Shown in pieces: positions 55,243 to 64,000 of a stretch of 64,000 nt of DNA. The notes below the pieces were generated by a model that worked only from the letters and a program-made list of their open reading frames with translations, had not been told where the DNA came from and made no database searches. The position numbers and the translations under genes were made by a program. Position 1 is the stretch's first letter, and the number at the start of each line of letters is the position of its first letter. This stretch comes from Rhodopirellula sp. P2 (lineage in GTDB: Bacteria > Planctomycetota > Planctomycetia > Pirellulales > Pirellulaceae), in the NCBI RefSeq assembly GCF_028768465.1, contig NZ_CP118225.1, forward strand, positions 2,213,001 through 2,277,000, written 5' to 3'.

Positions 55243-57209
55243 AGTCGGTCTCCAAGTCCAATCGTCGTTGGTGGCGACCGCTGGTTTCAATCGGCTGCGG
55301 TTTGCTGTGCTCGCTGTTCTTTCTGGCGGCGATGATGTGGGGAGGCCAGACCGCATTCGAATTTTCTCGGGTGGTCAGCGATGCGGTGATGCTGCGTGAG
55401 GGTGGCCCGCGTCTGGGGGCACGGGAACTTTCAGGCGACGTGGTGCTGGTGTCCTTCGGGACATCGAGTGCGGAGCGATTGGGGAAGAAGCCCGACCTTG
55501 AGACCGACCGGAAACTTTACGAGAACTTGATGAACGCCGATGCGAAGGTGGTGGCGGATTTGCGAAATTTGGTCTGCACCGATCCGGATGATTTCGAAGC
55601 GAGTGTGCGGCCGACATTGGAATTGATTCAACAGGTTGCTCCAAAACGTAACTTGGTTCGCGATGTCTATCTGACGTTGGATGTCGACTACAAAGTTGTG
55701 GAGAGCTACCACGATTGCATCGTGCATCACGGGATGAGCTTCAAGTCACCAACGATGGTCAATCGCCATTCGCGAATCTTTCCGATCGCGATGCATGACT
55801 ACTTTGCACTTCGCGAAACAACTCCGTTTTGGGTGGTGCAGCGATTAACGGACCAGCCCAACGGTGGCCAGACGGGTTTCTACGAGCGACTCGATCAGGC
55901 GGGATTGATTCATCATTGGTTGGAGGTCTTTCCCCAAATGATCAACCTGCTGCAATCACCCAGCGGAGAGGAAACGATCGCACCCAATCCGAAATTGGCC
56001 GACTATCAAGTTGGCCACAACGAGGTCAATTGGATCGGTTTTGGAAGCGAATTTCCGACGGTTTCACCGGCTGGTATTTGGGTCGACTACGGGTTCAATC
56101 CAAGCGACTTGACTCGGTTGGAATACGGCGATCTGGTTGAAGGCGATTTCGATCCGGAATGGGTTCACGGCAAGGCGGTGCTGATCGATTTAGAAATGTC
56201 TTTTGTGCCTTCATCGGATCGATACGACATTCCCATCCGCGATCGGCAGGCGGACGCATTGGATGTCACCGGCGTCGCGATTGAAACGCTGCTCAATGGC
56301 ATCACCATGCAGATGGCTGCATGGTACGTCACTCCCGCCCTGCTGATCGGATTCAGCGTTTTAGCTTGCGTGATCGCGGCCATTTTTCGGGCTCGTTGGG
56401 CGTTGCTGTGCGTGGCGATGTTGTTACTCGCATATCTTGCAATCTGCACGTTCGCCTTTCGCGGCGGATGGTTTCTCGACATGGCCTTCACGCCAGTTTC
56501 GATTTTGGTGGCGGGAGTGCTGGGGGTCGGCATTCGGTACTTCGAAGAGATTCGATGGCGACAGCGGATCACGGATTTGTTCGGCCGCTATGTGCCGCGG
56601 GCGGTGGTCAATCAATTGGTGCAACAGTCCGAACGCCAGGCCATTGTGGTCGGCGGGGTGACTCGCGAAGTGACCGTCATGTTCGCTGACATTCGGGGGT
56701 TCACTCAGTTTTCTGAACGCCTGCAACCGGAAGACGTTCTGGACGAGCTCAATGGCTTGCTGGAGGTCATGGTTCGGTGCACGTTCGAGGAAGAAGGCAC
56801 GGTCGACAAGTTCATTGGGGACGCGATTTTGGTTTTGTTCAACGCGCCGCTGGACCAGGCCGATCACGCGGAACGAGCGTCGCGTGTCGCTTGGCGGATT
56901 CAGAAAGCGCTGCGGTCGCACAAGAGTGGATTGTCGATCGGCATCGGGATCCACACCGGGAAGGCCGTCGTTGGCAACGTCGGCACGCCACAGCGGATGG
57001 AGTACACCGCGATCGGAAACACCGTGAACGTTGCGTCGCGATTGTGTGATCGAGCCGCGGCGGGCGAAATTGTGGTGTCGGGCGAAGTCACTCAGCAACT
57101 CAGCAATTTGTTTGAGTTGGAAGCCAACGAGCCAATGCAGGTCAAAGGAATCGCGGAGTCACTGGCAACCTCGCGATTGGTCGGTTTTAAAAGCGTGGCT
57201 AGCGAGTGA
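55239..57209 (+). CDS. CHASE2-domain class III adenylate/guanylate cyclase
   Basis: 656 aa from ATG 55239. After one transmembrane helix (~15-35) a CHASE2-type extracytoplasmic sensor (~45-345) follows, then three transmembrane helices (~353-430) and a cyclase domain (~465-640): metal Asp in FADIRGF, TVDKFIGDAIL with the base-contacting Lys, GIGIHTGKAVVGN and YTAIGNTVNVASRL. The Thr in YTAIG fits class IIIb adenylate cyclases. It would make cAMP in response to an extracellular signal. The 3' end overlaps the convergent NosR-like gene by 11 bp. Confidence 0.9.
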   Translation: MKSVSKSNRRWWRPLVSIGCGLLCSLFFLAAMMWGGQTAFEFSRVVSDAVMLREGGPRLGARELSGDVVLVSFGTSSAERLGKKPDLETDRKLYENLMNADAKVVADLRNLVCTDPDDFEASVRPTLELIQQVAPKRNLVRDVYLTLDVDYKVVESYHDCIVHHGMSFKSPTMVNRHSRIFPIAMHDYFALRETTPFWVVQRLTDQPNGGQTGFYERLDQAGLIHHWLEVFPQMINLLQSPSGEETIAPNPKLADYQVGHNEVNWIGFGSEFPTVSPAGIWVDYGFNPSDLTRLEYGDLVEGDFDPEWVHGKAVLIDLEMSFVPSSDRYDIPIRDRQADALDVTGVAIETLLNGITMQMAAWYVTPALLIGFSVLACVIAAIFRARWALLCVAMLLLAYLAICTFAFRGGWFLDMAFTPVSILVAGVLGVGIRYFEEIRWRQRITDLFGRYVPRAVVNQLVQQSERQAIVVGGVTREVTVMFADIRGFTQFSERLQPEDVLDELNGLLEVMVRCTFEEEGTVDKFIGDAILVLFNAPLDQADHAERASRVAWRIQKALRSHKSGLSIGIGIHTGKAVVGNVGTPQRMEYTAIGNTVNVASRLCDRAAAGEIVVSGEVTQQLSNLFELEANEPMQVKGIAESLATSRLVGFKSVASE

Positions 57210-58998
57210 GGAAACGATAGCCGCAGGCGAAGATCAGCAGGCCCACAACGGCGAGGTCCATTCGCGAAATTTGGTGGCTGGTTCCTTTCAGTCGCAACCA
57301 GTCGAGCAGACGACCGGTCGGGCATCCCAGTCGGCAGTAGGCCATGGGAACGAAGAAGGCGATCGCAAGAGTGCTGATCGTCCAAGCGATCGCGGATCCA
57401 GACGCCAAGTGCCAAAGGTAACCGTGGAAGGGTTCCACCAACGAAACATCGGTGGCCGGACGGACGAGCAACGCGAGGTAGACCAACAACAACGTCACCG
57501 CGGGCAAGAATCCCAAGGGCAGGGAAAGCCAAACTGGGAGTTTCCACTTCCGGCTTGAACCGCTGCTTGGGCGGATCAGTTGTTGGGCGGCACCGTGAGG
57601 GCAGAGATGGTTGCAGTACGGATTGCCTCGCCGAGTTGGCGGGATCACCACCGAGATGACGCCCAACGTGACCAATCCCAAAGCGAGTTGCCAGGTGACG
57701 CCGGAGGTGGCCCATCCGGCCAACAGTGCCAGCGATAGCAAATTGCCTGCGTGGAGCCCCAGCACAATCCAAACAGTGAGGAGCCAAAGCCGCCGCAGCC
57801 ACGTTTGTCGCATCGCTCCGAAATGAATCAGCAGTGGCAACAGGACCAGCGTCACAAGCGTGGCGATGTCAGCGAAGGACAGTCGAATTCGTTGAATCGA
57901 TTCCCGCCAGGCATCCAGGCGATTTTGAAATGGCGTTTGTCCGAGTGATTGCCACTCCGGATCGGCCAGTAGCGCCGTCGCGAATCTTGGCAGCGTGTAA
58001 GCGATGGCCATGCTGGTCATCGTGGCTCCGGAGACCCCTTCGACTTTCTCGGCGGGAGGATCAAAGGCCGCGAGCTGCTCCAGAGTCAGGCCTTCGAATC
58101 GTTTCCAGAAGGATCGTTCTTGGCGGACGTAGCCGACGTAAGGTTCGTTGTCGAAGGAATGTCGGATCTTGGGCCGCAGAAGACGGTGTTCCCGATCCAA
58201 TCCAATCAGAGCGCTGGTTGGACCTTGGTAGCCGATCTCGTCATCGACAAACGCTCCTGTTCGAATCAGATACCCGAGTTGGGTTTCGTTGTCCGCCAGA
58301 ACCACCGCGATGCGCTCGCCGCGAATTTGGGAGGCGGTCGGGAAGAAGGTTTGAGCTTCGTCCAAGGTCAGTGGCTGGGGAAAGATGAGCGAGCCCGGTG
58401 CGGTTCCCAGACGCTTGAGGATGCCACCCGCCATCGCCAAACTGGTCAACGTTGCGCCAGAGACACCGTCGATCTTGGGGGAGCTCCCGTCCGCGAATGT
58501 TCCACCCCAGGTCAGTCCGCTGAATTGCTTCAAGAACTCGGGGGAGTTTTGGACGGCGTCGATGTGCTCATCGGTGTCGTGGCTTTGCAGGACCGAGACT
58601 GAGCGAACGATGTTCTGCTGATCGAACAACAAGAGGGCTTCGGTTGGCCCACGGTAGCCGACGAACGCATTGGCTTCGGGCAGTGTTCTGGCCACGGAAC
58701 CGAGTGGGACTCGATTGGTGTCTGAAATCGTCCAGCAACCGTTGTTGTCGGGAATGTCGGCGACCGCATCGGCAGCGGGGGCCAGTCGCTGGATTGGTTC
58801 CAGCGTTGGTTGAGTCGCCACATCGCTGCGTTGATGTGGCGACGGCAAACAGGCCAACAATCCGATCAGCAATGCGATTCGGATCGCGTGCACCACGCGT
58901 CCTCGCCAAGCGGTAGCTTGACGGGACGCGGTGGGATGAGGGGAACTGTCTGCGAGAGGCAGGCTTGGGCCGGATTGGCTCAAGGTTGTTTGACCCAT
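57199..58998 (-). CDS. NosR/RnfG-like flavoprotein with two FMN-binding domains
   Basis: 599 aa. Two FMN_bind domains carry the covalent-FMN sites VSGATLTS and VSGATMTS, where the Thr would be flavinylated by an ApbE-type transferase. A membrane region of about five helices follows, with two Cys clusters (CNHLCPHG, CRLGCPTG) recalling the NosR/NapH 4Fe-4S modules but with fewer Cys than a standard 2x[4Fe-4S]. The protein probably passes electrons across the membrane to an unknown acceptor. The start overlaps the FAD oxidoreductase stop by 19 bp. Confidence 0.85.
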   Translation of the reverse strand: MGQTTLSQSGPSLPLADSSPHPTASRQATAWRGRVVHAIRIALLIGLLACLPSPHQRSDVATQPTLEPIQRLAPAADAVADIPDNNGCWTISDTNRVPLGSVARTLPEANAFVGYRGPTEALLLFDQQNIVRSVSVLQSHDTDEHIDAVQNSPEFLKQFSGLTWGGTFADGSSPKIDGVSGATLTSLAMAGGILKRLGTAPGSLIFPQPLTLDEAQTFFPTASQIRGERIAVVLADNETQLGYLIRTGAFVDDEIGYQGPTSALIGLDREHRLLRPKIRHSFDNEPYVGYVRQERSFWKRFEGLTLEQLAAFDPPAEKVEGVSGATMTSMAIAYTLPRFATALLADPEWQSLGQTPFQNRLDAWRESIQRIRLSFADIATLVTLVLLPLLIHFGAMRQTWLRRLWLLTVWIVLGLHAGNLLSLALLAGWATSGVTWQLALGLVTLGVISVVIPPTRRGNPYCNHLCPHGAAQQLIRPSSGSSRKWKLPVWLSLPLGFLPAVTLLLVYLALLVRPATDVSLVEPFHGYLWHLASGSAIAWTISTLAIAFFVPMAYCRLGCPTGRLLDWLRLKGTSHQISRMDLAVVGLLIFACGYRFLTR

Positions 58999-61307
58999 CC
59001 AATCGCATCAAGGTGCACCGTGCCGCCTGCGTCTTTGGCGGAGAAGTCAACGGTCACTTCGGCGCCCGCGGGCAAGAAATACTTGCCAGCCGGAATCGCA
59101 CCGCCTTGGGTGTCACGTTGGTTGATCCGAACGGTTTGGGGGTCTTGGCCGGGCGCGGTCACCGTGATTGCTAGTTTCGTGGCGCGGTTCTCATGAGGGG
59201 CACTGTAAATCTGCAACTCGTACTGACCGGCTTCCTTCAGCTTGGTTTTGAAAGTGGCTGTGGCGTCGGAGTTGGCCGATGCGTAGCGGTATTCCCAGCC
59301 GACGTAACCCTTGAGCCCCTGCCCCTTGGCCCACTTGCCCGTCGTCTTGGCTTGGCGATCGTCGATCACGATGCCGGGCAATTTCTCGGGGTCCAGTCCT
59401 GACATGGGGCCGAAGGGACCGGCTTTTTCCATCGCGTCCTCTGGGATCACGATCGACGCGGAAGGCGTGCTGCGACGAGCCTTGCCAGGCAATTCGAGCA
59501 GTTCCAACAGATCGTCCAGGTGGTCTTCGTAGATGTCGCGAGGCGTGCAATCGTTCAGCGTGCAGAGTGAGGCGGCTTTGCCAACGACCTCGCCCATCAT
59601 GCCGCAGGTTTTCATCACGCGAACGGTGCCGAGGGCTTCGTGAGTGACGCTGATGCAGCGACCGGCCATGAACAAGTTGTCGACATTGCGGCTGTAGAAG
59701 CAGCGATACGGAACGGGATAACCATACGAACGGTCCACGCGACGGTCGTGCACCGCGATGCTGATGAACGGGTTCTCAGGGAACTTGGTGGCGTATTCCT
59801 GCTTGGGGTAGTGCAAGTCGATGGACCACGTGCTGGGAACGCAGCCGTCCGGGAAGTCGCGTTTGCTGACGACGTCTTCCTGATTCAAAACCACATCCCC
59901 GAGCAGACGACGGCTCTCTCGAGGGCCGCCGATGTATGCCACCCAGGTCAGTTGAGCGTTTGCATGGTCGGCGGCACCGTCGCCATTTTTCATGGCATTG
60001 AAGGCACCATAAACGGCGCGCAGGTTCCAGTCACGAATCGCTTCGGCATCCCCGAGCGGATCGATGTCGAAACCGCTTTCCCAGAACCATTGGCCGTGGT
60101 GATCACGTGGGTACGGAAAGTCGTCCATGCTCAGCGGCAATGCCCACGGTGTCGCGGGGAATTCAGGAGCCTGTTCGACTTCGTCCCACCGCCACATGTT
60201 GCTCATGCCCATGCGGCCCTTGTCGGTGATGTCCAAGTCGGCGTTGGCCCATTCGCCGATCCAGCCGTGGCCGGTGCAATCGACAAATCGGTCGCCGGAA
60301 ACTCGGAGGTCTTCCCCGGTCTTTGTATTCAAGGCCAGCACGTGTTCGATCTGCTTGGTTTCGCTGTCTGGTTTCATCTTCACCGCGTAAGCGTGGTGAT
60401 TGAGCAGCAAATCGATGTTGGGCTCGGCCGTGACGATCTCTTCTTTTTGCTCGTCACCAAACTCTTCGTAGGTGCCGGGTGACTTGGTGGCTTGGTCGGA
60501 GAACTCTTCCACGATCTCGCCGATGCGAGGGAATTTGCCGCGACGGATGTTGCCCATCGCCCACACTCGCACTTCGCTGGAACCGTTCCCGCCGAGCACG
60601 CCACGGTCTTGAATCAAGGCCACGCGGCATCCCATTCGGGCAGCCGAGATCGCCGATGCCATTCCGGCGTAACCACCACCCACGACGACCAAGTCGTAGG
60701 GGCCTTTGGTGACAGGCTGCTCTGGCAATCCCAGCTTCGTTCGACGCCATGGTGACAACACGTCGTCCACCGCGGGCGGCGTTTCATCGAGTTCGGTGGT
60801 CAGGTAAACGCAATCACAACGACCATCGAATCCGGTCAAGTCTTTCAATGACAGCGAGTGTTCGCCCTCGTCCAGCGAGACCACGCCGCCATCTTGCCAA
60901 TCCCAAGTTGCGTGCTGCGTGCCAAAGGTGGTGTCCAGTTTCTTGCCATTCACATGGACTTCAAACTTGCCGGGGGAAGGAGAGGCATCCCAGCGACGAA
61001 CCCAATCGATCGTGCGAACCCAGACGCGATACTTGCCCGATTCTGGAATCGTCACTGTGGTGGTGGCATCGTCGACGGGGTGTCCCAATCCGTGCGCGAT
61101 CAGGTAGGGCGAGCCCATTTGCTGAATGAACTGGGTGTCCAGTTCCCAGCCACCGTGAGTCTCAAAGCTTTCCGCTTCGACGAACACGTCGGCCGCTTTC
61201 GTGGATGTGGTCGCCATCGTCGCCGAGGCCATCAACGCAAGGCAAAGCCAAACAGGGACAGATGGGCGGTTTGAATCCGATGATCGGGAGCTCTGGTGGT
61301 ACTGCAT
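58980..61307 (-). CDS. Exported FAD-dependent oxidoreductase with carbohydrate-binding-like domain
   Basis: 775 aa from ATG 61307, chosen because a signal peptide follows (VPVWLCLALMASATMATTSTKA); the longer frame adds 45 residues. Residues ~45-190 are a jelly-roll module (FVEAESFETHGGWELD, GKYRVWVRTIDWV), then the Rossmann motif VVVGGGYAGMASAISAARMG and RGVLGGNGSSEVRVW of the FAD_oxidored family. The end (~640-775) is another beta-sandwich-like part. The substrate is unknown; neighbours (NosR-like carrier and a sulfatase) suggest oxidation of a sulfated sugar with electrons passed to the NosR-like protein. Confidence 0.85.
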   Translation of the reverse strand: MQYHQSSRSSDSNRPSVPVWLCLALMASATMATTSTKAADVFVEAESFETHGGWELDTQFIQQMGSPYLIAHGLGHPVDDATTTVTIPESGKYRVWVRTIDWVRRWDASPSPGKFEVHVNGKKLDTTFGTQHATWDWQDGGVVSLDEGEHSLSLKDLTGFDGRCDCVYLTTELDETPPAVDDVLSPWRRTKLGLPEQPVTKGPYDLVVVGGGYAGMASAISAARMGCRVALIQDRGVLGGNGSSEVRVWAMGNIRRGKFPRIGEIVEEFSDQATKSPGTYEEFGDEQKEEIVTAEPNIDLLLNHHAYAVKMKPDSETKQIEHVLALNTKTGEDLRVSGDRFVDCTGHGWIGEWANADLDITDKGRMGMSNMWRWDEVEQAPEFPATPWALPLSMDDFPYPRDHHGQWFWESGFDIDPLGDAEAIRDWNLRAVYGAFNAMKNGDGAADHANAQLTWVAYIGGPRESRRLLGDVVLNQEDVVSKRDFPDGCVPSTWSIDLHYPKQEYATKFPENPFISIAVHDRRVDRSYGYPVPYRCFYSRNVDNLFMAGRCISVTHEALGTVRVMKTCGMMGEVVGKAASLCTLNDCTPRDIYEDHLDDLLELLELPGKARRSTPSASIVIPEDAMEKAGPFGPMSGLDPEKLPGIVIDDRQAKTTGKWAKGQGLKGYVGWEYRYASANSDATATFKTKLKEAGQYELQIYSAPHENRATKLAITVTAPGQDPQTVRINQRDTQGGAIPAGKYFLPAGAEVTVDFSAKDAGGTVHLDAIGWVKQP

Positions 61308-61438
61308 TCCAGGGATCGCTTCTCGTTGTGGGGTGGGTTTGCAAGGTGGGATGGGGAACCCAATAGCATAGCCAAAGGTGGCTTTTTGTTCGCCCATCTC
61401 ACGGGCTGAAGGCAAGAAATTTCCCGTCCGAGTGAGAC

Positions 61439-63544
61439 TCACTTCAGAACCTTGATCTTCGCGATTGGCCAGCGAATGACCGGTTCATTTTGGGATGACA
61501 GCAGTTTTAGCCCGCGGATTTGAGCCAGTCCTTTTCCTTCGCTGACGTCCAAACGCAGTCGATAGATTTGGGGGGCCTCACCAAGAGCGATCGTGTGCGA
61601 ATGCCATTGTCCATCGGATTCGATTTCGATCGGGATGCGTTGGCCCTTGGGAAGGGACTGATCGAGCGTGGTTGTGTAGAACACTTCGCCGTTGCCTTCG
61701 GCTTCGCTCAGCAGATCGAACGCCAGTCGATACGGCCCCGGCGGAAGGTCCGCTGGCAGATGATCGATGGCGATTCCTGGATCTTCGCCGGTGAAGGTCA
61801 GATGCAATTCCGATTCGCGTCGTTGAAGCTGCGTGTTCTTGCGGGCTCGGATGGAACCACGTGCCTTCGGTGGGGTGTTGGAAATGGACTTCGGATTTTT
61901 CTTTCGCCCCATGCTGCCTCGGACCCCCATGCTGCCTCGGACATTGTTCATCGGATCGACCGAAAAATCCGTCCACTCAGGATGCGTGGCTGTCATCGAG
62001 ACCGGTTCATCGGATGGAATGCCGTACTTGGGGTCGAAGGTTTGGGTGTGCAGGACTTCCTTCGCCATTTCGTTCCACTTCCGGGCCATGCGAGTCAGGC
62101 GGTCACGATGTTGGTGAGCGAGGTTGTGCTGCTCGATTCGGTCGGTCGCGATGTTGTAGAGTTCCCACGGTTCCTTGCGGAAGCTCACGATTTTCCAGTC
62201 GCCATCGCGAAGGCCTCGGTCGGATGAAAACAGCAAGTGAATCGGTTGCTCACGCTCGATGGTTTCACCTTGGAAGATCGGCAGCAACGATTGGCCCGAG
62301 ACGGGGCGTAAATCACGATCGGCGAACTCGGTTGGGATCGTGCTTCCGGCCGCATCAGCGATGGTTGGCAAAATGTCGATCAAGTGAGCCGGGCTGCGCT
62401 GGATGCTGCCGGCTTGGGTTTTCAGACCCGCTGGCCAATGAACGATCGCCGGCGTGCTGATACCACCTTCGGTTTGATTTTGTTTGTACAGCCGGAACGG
62501 TGAGTTGCGAGCCCAGGCCCATCCGGTTGAATCGCTCCAGGAGACATCGCCACGGGTGGGTTCTGCTTCAATCTTTTGGCTGATTCGATCGTACGGGCAA
62601 GCACCGTTGTCCGAAACGAACCAGATCAATGTGTTGTCGAGTTCACCGGTTTCTTCAAGATGTTCGATCAACCGGCCGACCTCTTGGTCCACGCGATCGA
62701 TCATGCCCGCCAAAGCGGTCATGCGTTTGTTCTCAAACGTTTGACGTTTCTCGGACAAAGTGTCCCAGGCGGGAATGTGCGCAGGTCGCTCGCTGGGTTC
62801 GGACGTCTTCGGCAGAAGACCGAGTTCGTGTTGACGCTGGACACGTCGCTCGCGAATTTTGTCCCAACCTTCGTCGTAGCGACCTTTGTATTTGGCGTAG
62901 TCCTCGGGCAAGGCTTGCAGCGGTGCGTGCGGAGCATTGAAAGCGAGGTAGAGGAACCAAGGGGTGGTGGTTTGTTGTGCTTCGTTCAAAAACTGCATTG
63001 CATAGTCAACATCCGCGACCGTGGTGTAAAAGTCCTGCTCAGGAACCGACCAGGGTTCGCCGTTCAAGCGGAACGTGTCGTCGCCGCGAAAGTAGTTGCA
63101 GGCGCCACTGAGGTGACCAAAGTAACGCTGGAAACCGAAATCGGTGGGCTGTTTGTCGAGGTGCCATTTTCCGGACATGGCGGTGAAGTACCCGTCCGCT
63201 GCGAGCACTTCGGCGCTGGTGACGGCCTGCGACAGCGAGGTATCGCCGGCGGCAATGCAGTACTGCCCGGTCAGCAGCGACACTCGTGAGGAGTGGCATT
63301 TGGCGGTGTTGTAGAACTGCGAGAAACGCAATCCGTTGTCCGCCAACGCGTCCAGGTTGGGTGTCTCAATTTCACTGCCGTAGCACCCCAGATCGGAATA
63401 CCCAAGGTCGTCGACCAGGATCAACAAGACATTGGGACGCGGCGGTTGTTTGCCGTCGGGTTCCGTCGCGAGTGCCGCGGACGTGAGGCTGAGGCACAGT
63501 GCGAACAGGAGAGGTGTGAAGGGCGGTCGCCGGCGGTTCATCAT
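61439..63544 (-). CDS. Arylsulfatase A-family sulfatase, exported
   Basis: 701 aa, with a signal peptide (TPLLFALCLSLTSAALA). NVLLILVDDLGYSD, the modification site CHSSR (Cys-x-Ser-x-Arg), MSGKWHLDKQ, and WFVSDNGACPY make the active site complete. The C-terminal ~150 residues add a beta-rich module (LHLTFTGEDPGIAIDHLP). Residues RGSMGVRGSMG come from an exact 18-bp tandem duplication (61907-61942), as at an unstable linker. Probably acts on sulfated polysaccharide. Confidence 0.93.
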   Translation of the reverse strand: MMNRRRPPFTPLLFALCLSLTSAALATEPDGKQPPRPNVLLILVDDLGYSDLGCYGSEIETPNLDALADNGLRFSQFYNTAKCHSSRVSLLTGQYCIAAGDTSLSQAVTSAEVLAADGYFTAMSGKWHLDKQPTDFGFQRYFGHLSGACNYFRGDDTFRLNGEPWSVPEQDFYTTVADVDYAMQFLNEAQQTTTPWFLYLAFNAPHAPLQALPEDYAKYKGRYDEGWDKIRERRVQRQHELGLLPKTSEPSERPAHIPAWDTLSEKRQTFENKRMTALAGMIDRVDQEVGRLIEHLEETGELDNTLIWFVSDNGACPYDRISQKIEAEPTRGDVSWSDSTGWAWARNSPFRLYKQNQTEGGISTPAIVHWPAGLKTQAGSIQRSPAHLIDILPTIADAAGSTIPTEFADRDLRPVSGQSLLPIFQGETIEREQPIHLLFSSDRGLRDGDWKIVSFRKEPWELYNIATDRIEQHNLAHQHRDRLTRMARKWNEMAKEVLHTQTFDPKYGIPSDEPVSMTATHPEWTDFSVDPMNNVRGSMGVRGSMGRKKNPKSISNTPPKARGSIRARKNTQLQRRESELHLTFTGEDPGIAIDHLPADLPPGPYRLAFDLLSEAEGNGEVFYTTTLDQSLPKGQRIPIEIESDGQWHSHTIALGEAPQIYRLRLDVSEGKGLAQIRGLKLLSSQNEPVIRWPIAKIKVLK

Positions 63545-63666
63545 TTGTTTCCCTTGATCGTTGTTCAGCGGGCACGCCGTTTCTCACGTGACTCGGCATG
63601 TTAATCTACGCAGGGGCGTGACTTCCCTGCCCAACCGAATGGATGACTCAGCATTAGAACCGAAAT

Positions 63667-64000
63667 ATGAATCTTGCAACGATTTTCCCAGCACAACGAA
63701 CATTTCAGGCCACGCGTTTGCTTGGGCGAACCGGCGGGCTGATTGTCTGGATTGCGATGGTCTGCCTGTTCGCATCCGCGGAGGAACCCACCCTGGCGGA
63801 TGCTCCTGCGAGCAGTGAGCCACCACGTCCCAACATCATCTATGTGATGGCGGATGACCTTGGTTACGGTGACCTGGGGTGTTACGGCCAAACTCGGATC
63901 CAGACACCCCATTTGGATCAAATGGCGGCGGAGGGCATTCGGTTCACGGACCACTACGCCGGACACACGGTGTGTCGACCGTCGCGGTTGACACTATGGA
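63667..64000 (+). CDS. Sulfatase, 5' end only (cut by window end)
   Basis: ATG 63667 opens a frame of at least 111 codons running off the window. A signal-like segment ([15 protein letters not shown]) precedes [19 protein letters not shown] and the modification site CRPSR near the window end, which identifies a formylglycine-dependent sulfatase. Diverges from the sulfatase at 61439 across 122 bp, a shared promoter region. The minus-strand ORF opposite (63601-63966) is its shadow. Confidence 0.88.
   Translation, partial: MNLATIFPAQRTFQATRLLGRTGGLIVWIAMVCLFASAEEPTLADAPASSEPPRPNIIYVMADDLGYGDLGCYGQTRIQTPHLDQMAAEGIRFTDHYAGHTVCRPSRLTLW

Noticed and set aside
63601-63966. 121-codon minus-strand ORF
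   Set aside because: Antisense to the partial sulfatase, whose CRPSR and DDLGYGD motifs are clear.

Overview
The window reads as a chromosomal segment of a marine planctomycete of the Rhodopirellula/Pirellulaceae type. This is inferred from gene content, not from a database match: several formylglycine-type sulfatases, a solitary FhcB-like gene of the tetrahydromethanopterin C1 pathway, an ECF sigma factor paired with a Ser/Thr kinase, DUF2760, DUF2752, DUF2891 and TIGR04222-type proteins, a divergent EF-G, and translation operons broken up in an unusual way.

Layout. 1-6.3 kb: secreted trypsin-like protease (cut by the window start), Gln-rich secreted protein, esterase, rsmD, an ABC ATPase, msrB. 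6.4-10.4 kb (minus strand): tRNA-Thr(TGT), tRNA-Tyr(GTA), tRNA-Gly(TCC), tRNA-Thr(GGT), tuf, tRNA-Trp(CCA), secE, nusG, rplK, with a candidate promoter upstream. 10.5-15.5 kb: overlapping mutL, pdxA and a polytopic membrane protein. 15.8-21.1 kb: 5'-truncated sulfatase remnant, intact sulfatase coupled to a ceramidase-like hydrolase, frameshifted SGNH hydrolase remnant, thioredoxin-fold protein. 21.1-33.9 kb: S10/spc ribosomal protein operon (rpsJ to secY-adk, without rpmD). 34.3-36.9 kb: DUF2752, aminotransferase and DUF2760 genes on the opposite strand, separating the S10 operon from the str operon (rpsL-rpsG-fusA, 37.1-40.2 kb, without tuf). 40.9-45.8 kb: crotonase, trmB, HemD-HemE fusion, FhcB-like protein. 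45.75-47.4 kb: tandem array of 149-bp REP-type units, a REP-associated tyrosine transposase (RAYT) and a sixth unit. 47.4-52.5 kb: kinase, ECF sigma factor, TIGR04222-type membrane protein. 52.8-64 kb: TolB-like protein, DUF2891 protein coupled to a CHASE2 adenylate cyclase, NosR-like flavoprotein, FAD oxidoreductase, sulfatase, and the 5' end of a divergent sulfatase cut by the window end.

The most interesting content is a set of palindromic repeats. A RAYT gene sits between 149-bp units, each carrying two inverted hairpins that start with GTAG, the signature of RAYT substrates. A second GTAG hairpin family occurs as inverted pairs around msrB, and two more palindromic families sit between crotonase and trmB. 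In three genes (msrB, RAYT, kinase) the stop codon is the TAG of a repeat's GTAG. In a fourth (the fhcB-like gene) two extra bases move that TAG out of frame and the protein reads on into the repeat. A fifth ORF, the truncated sulfatase, takes its start codon and first codons from another repeat. These repeats therefore shape gene ends here.
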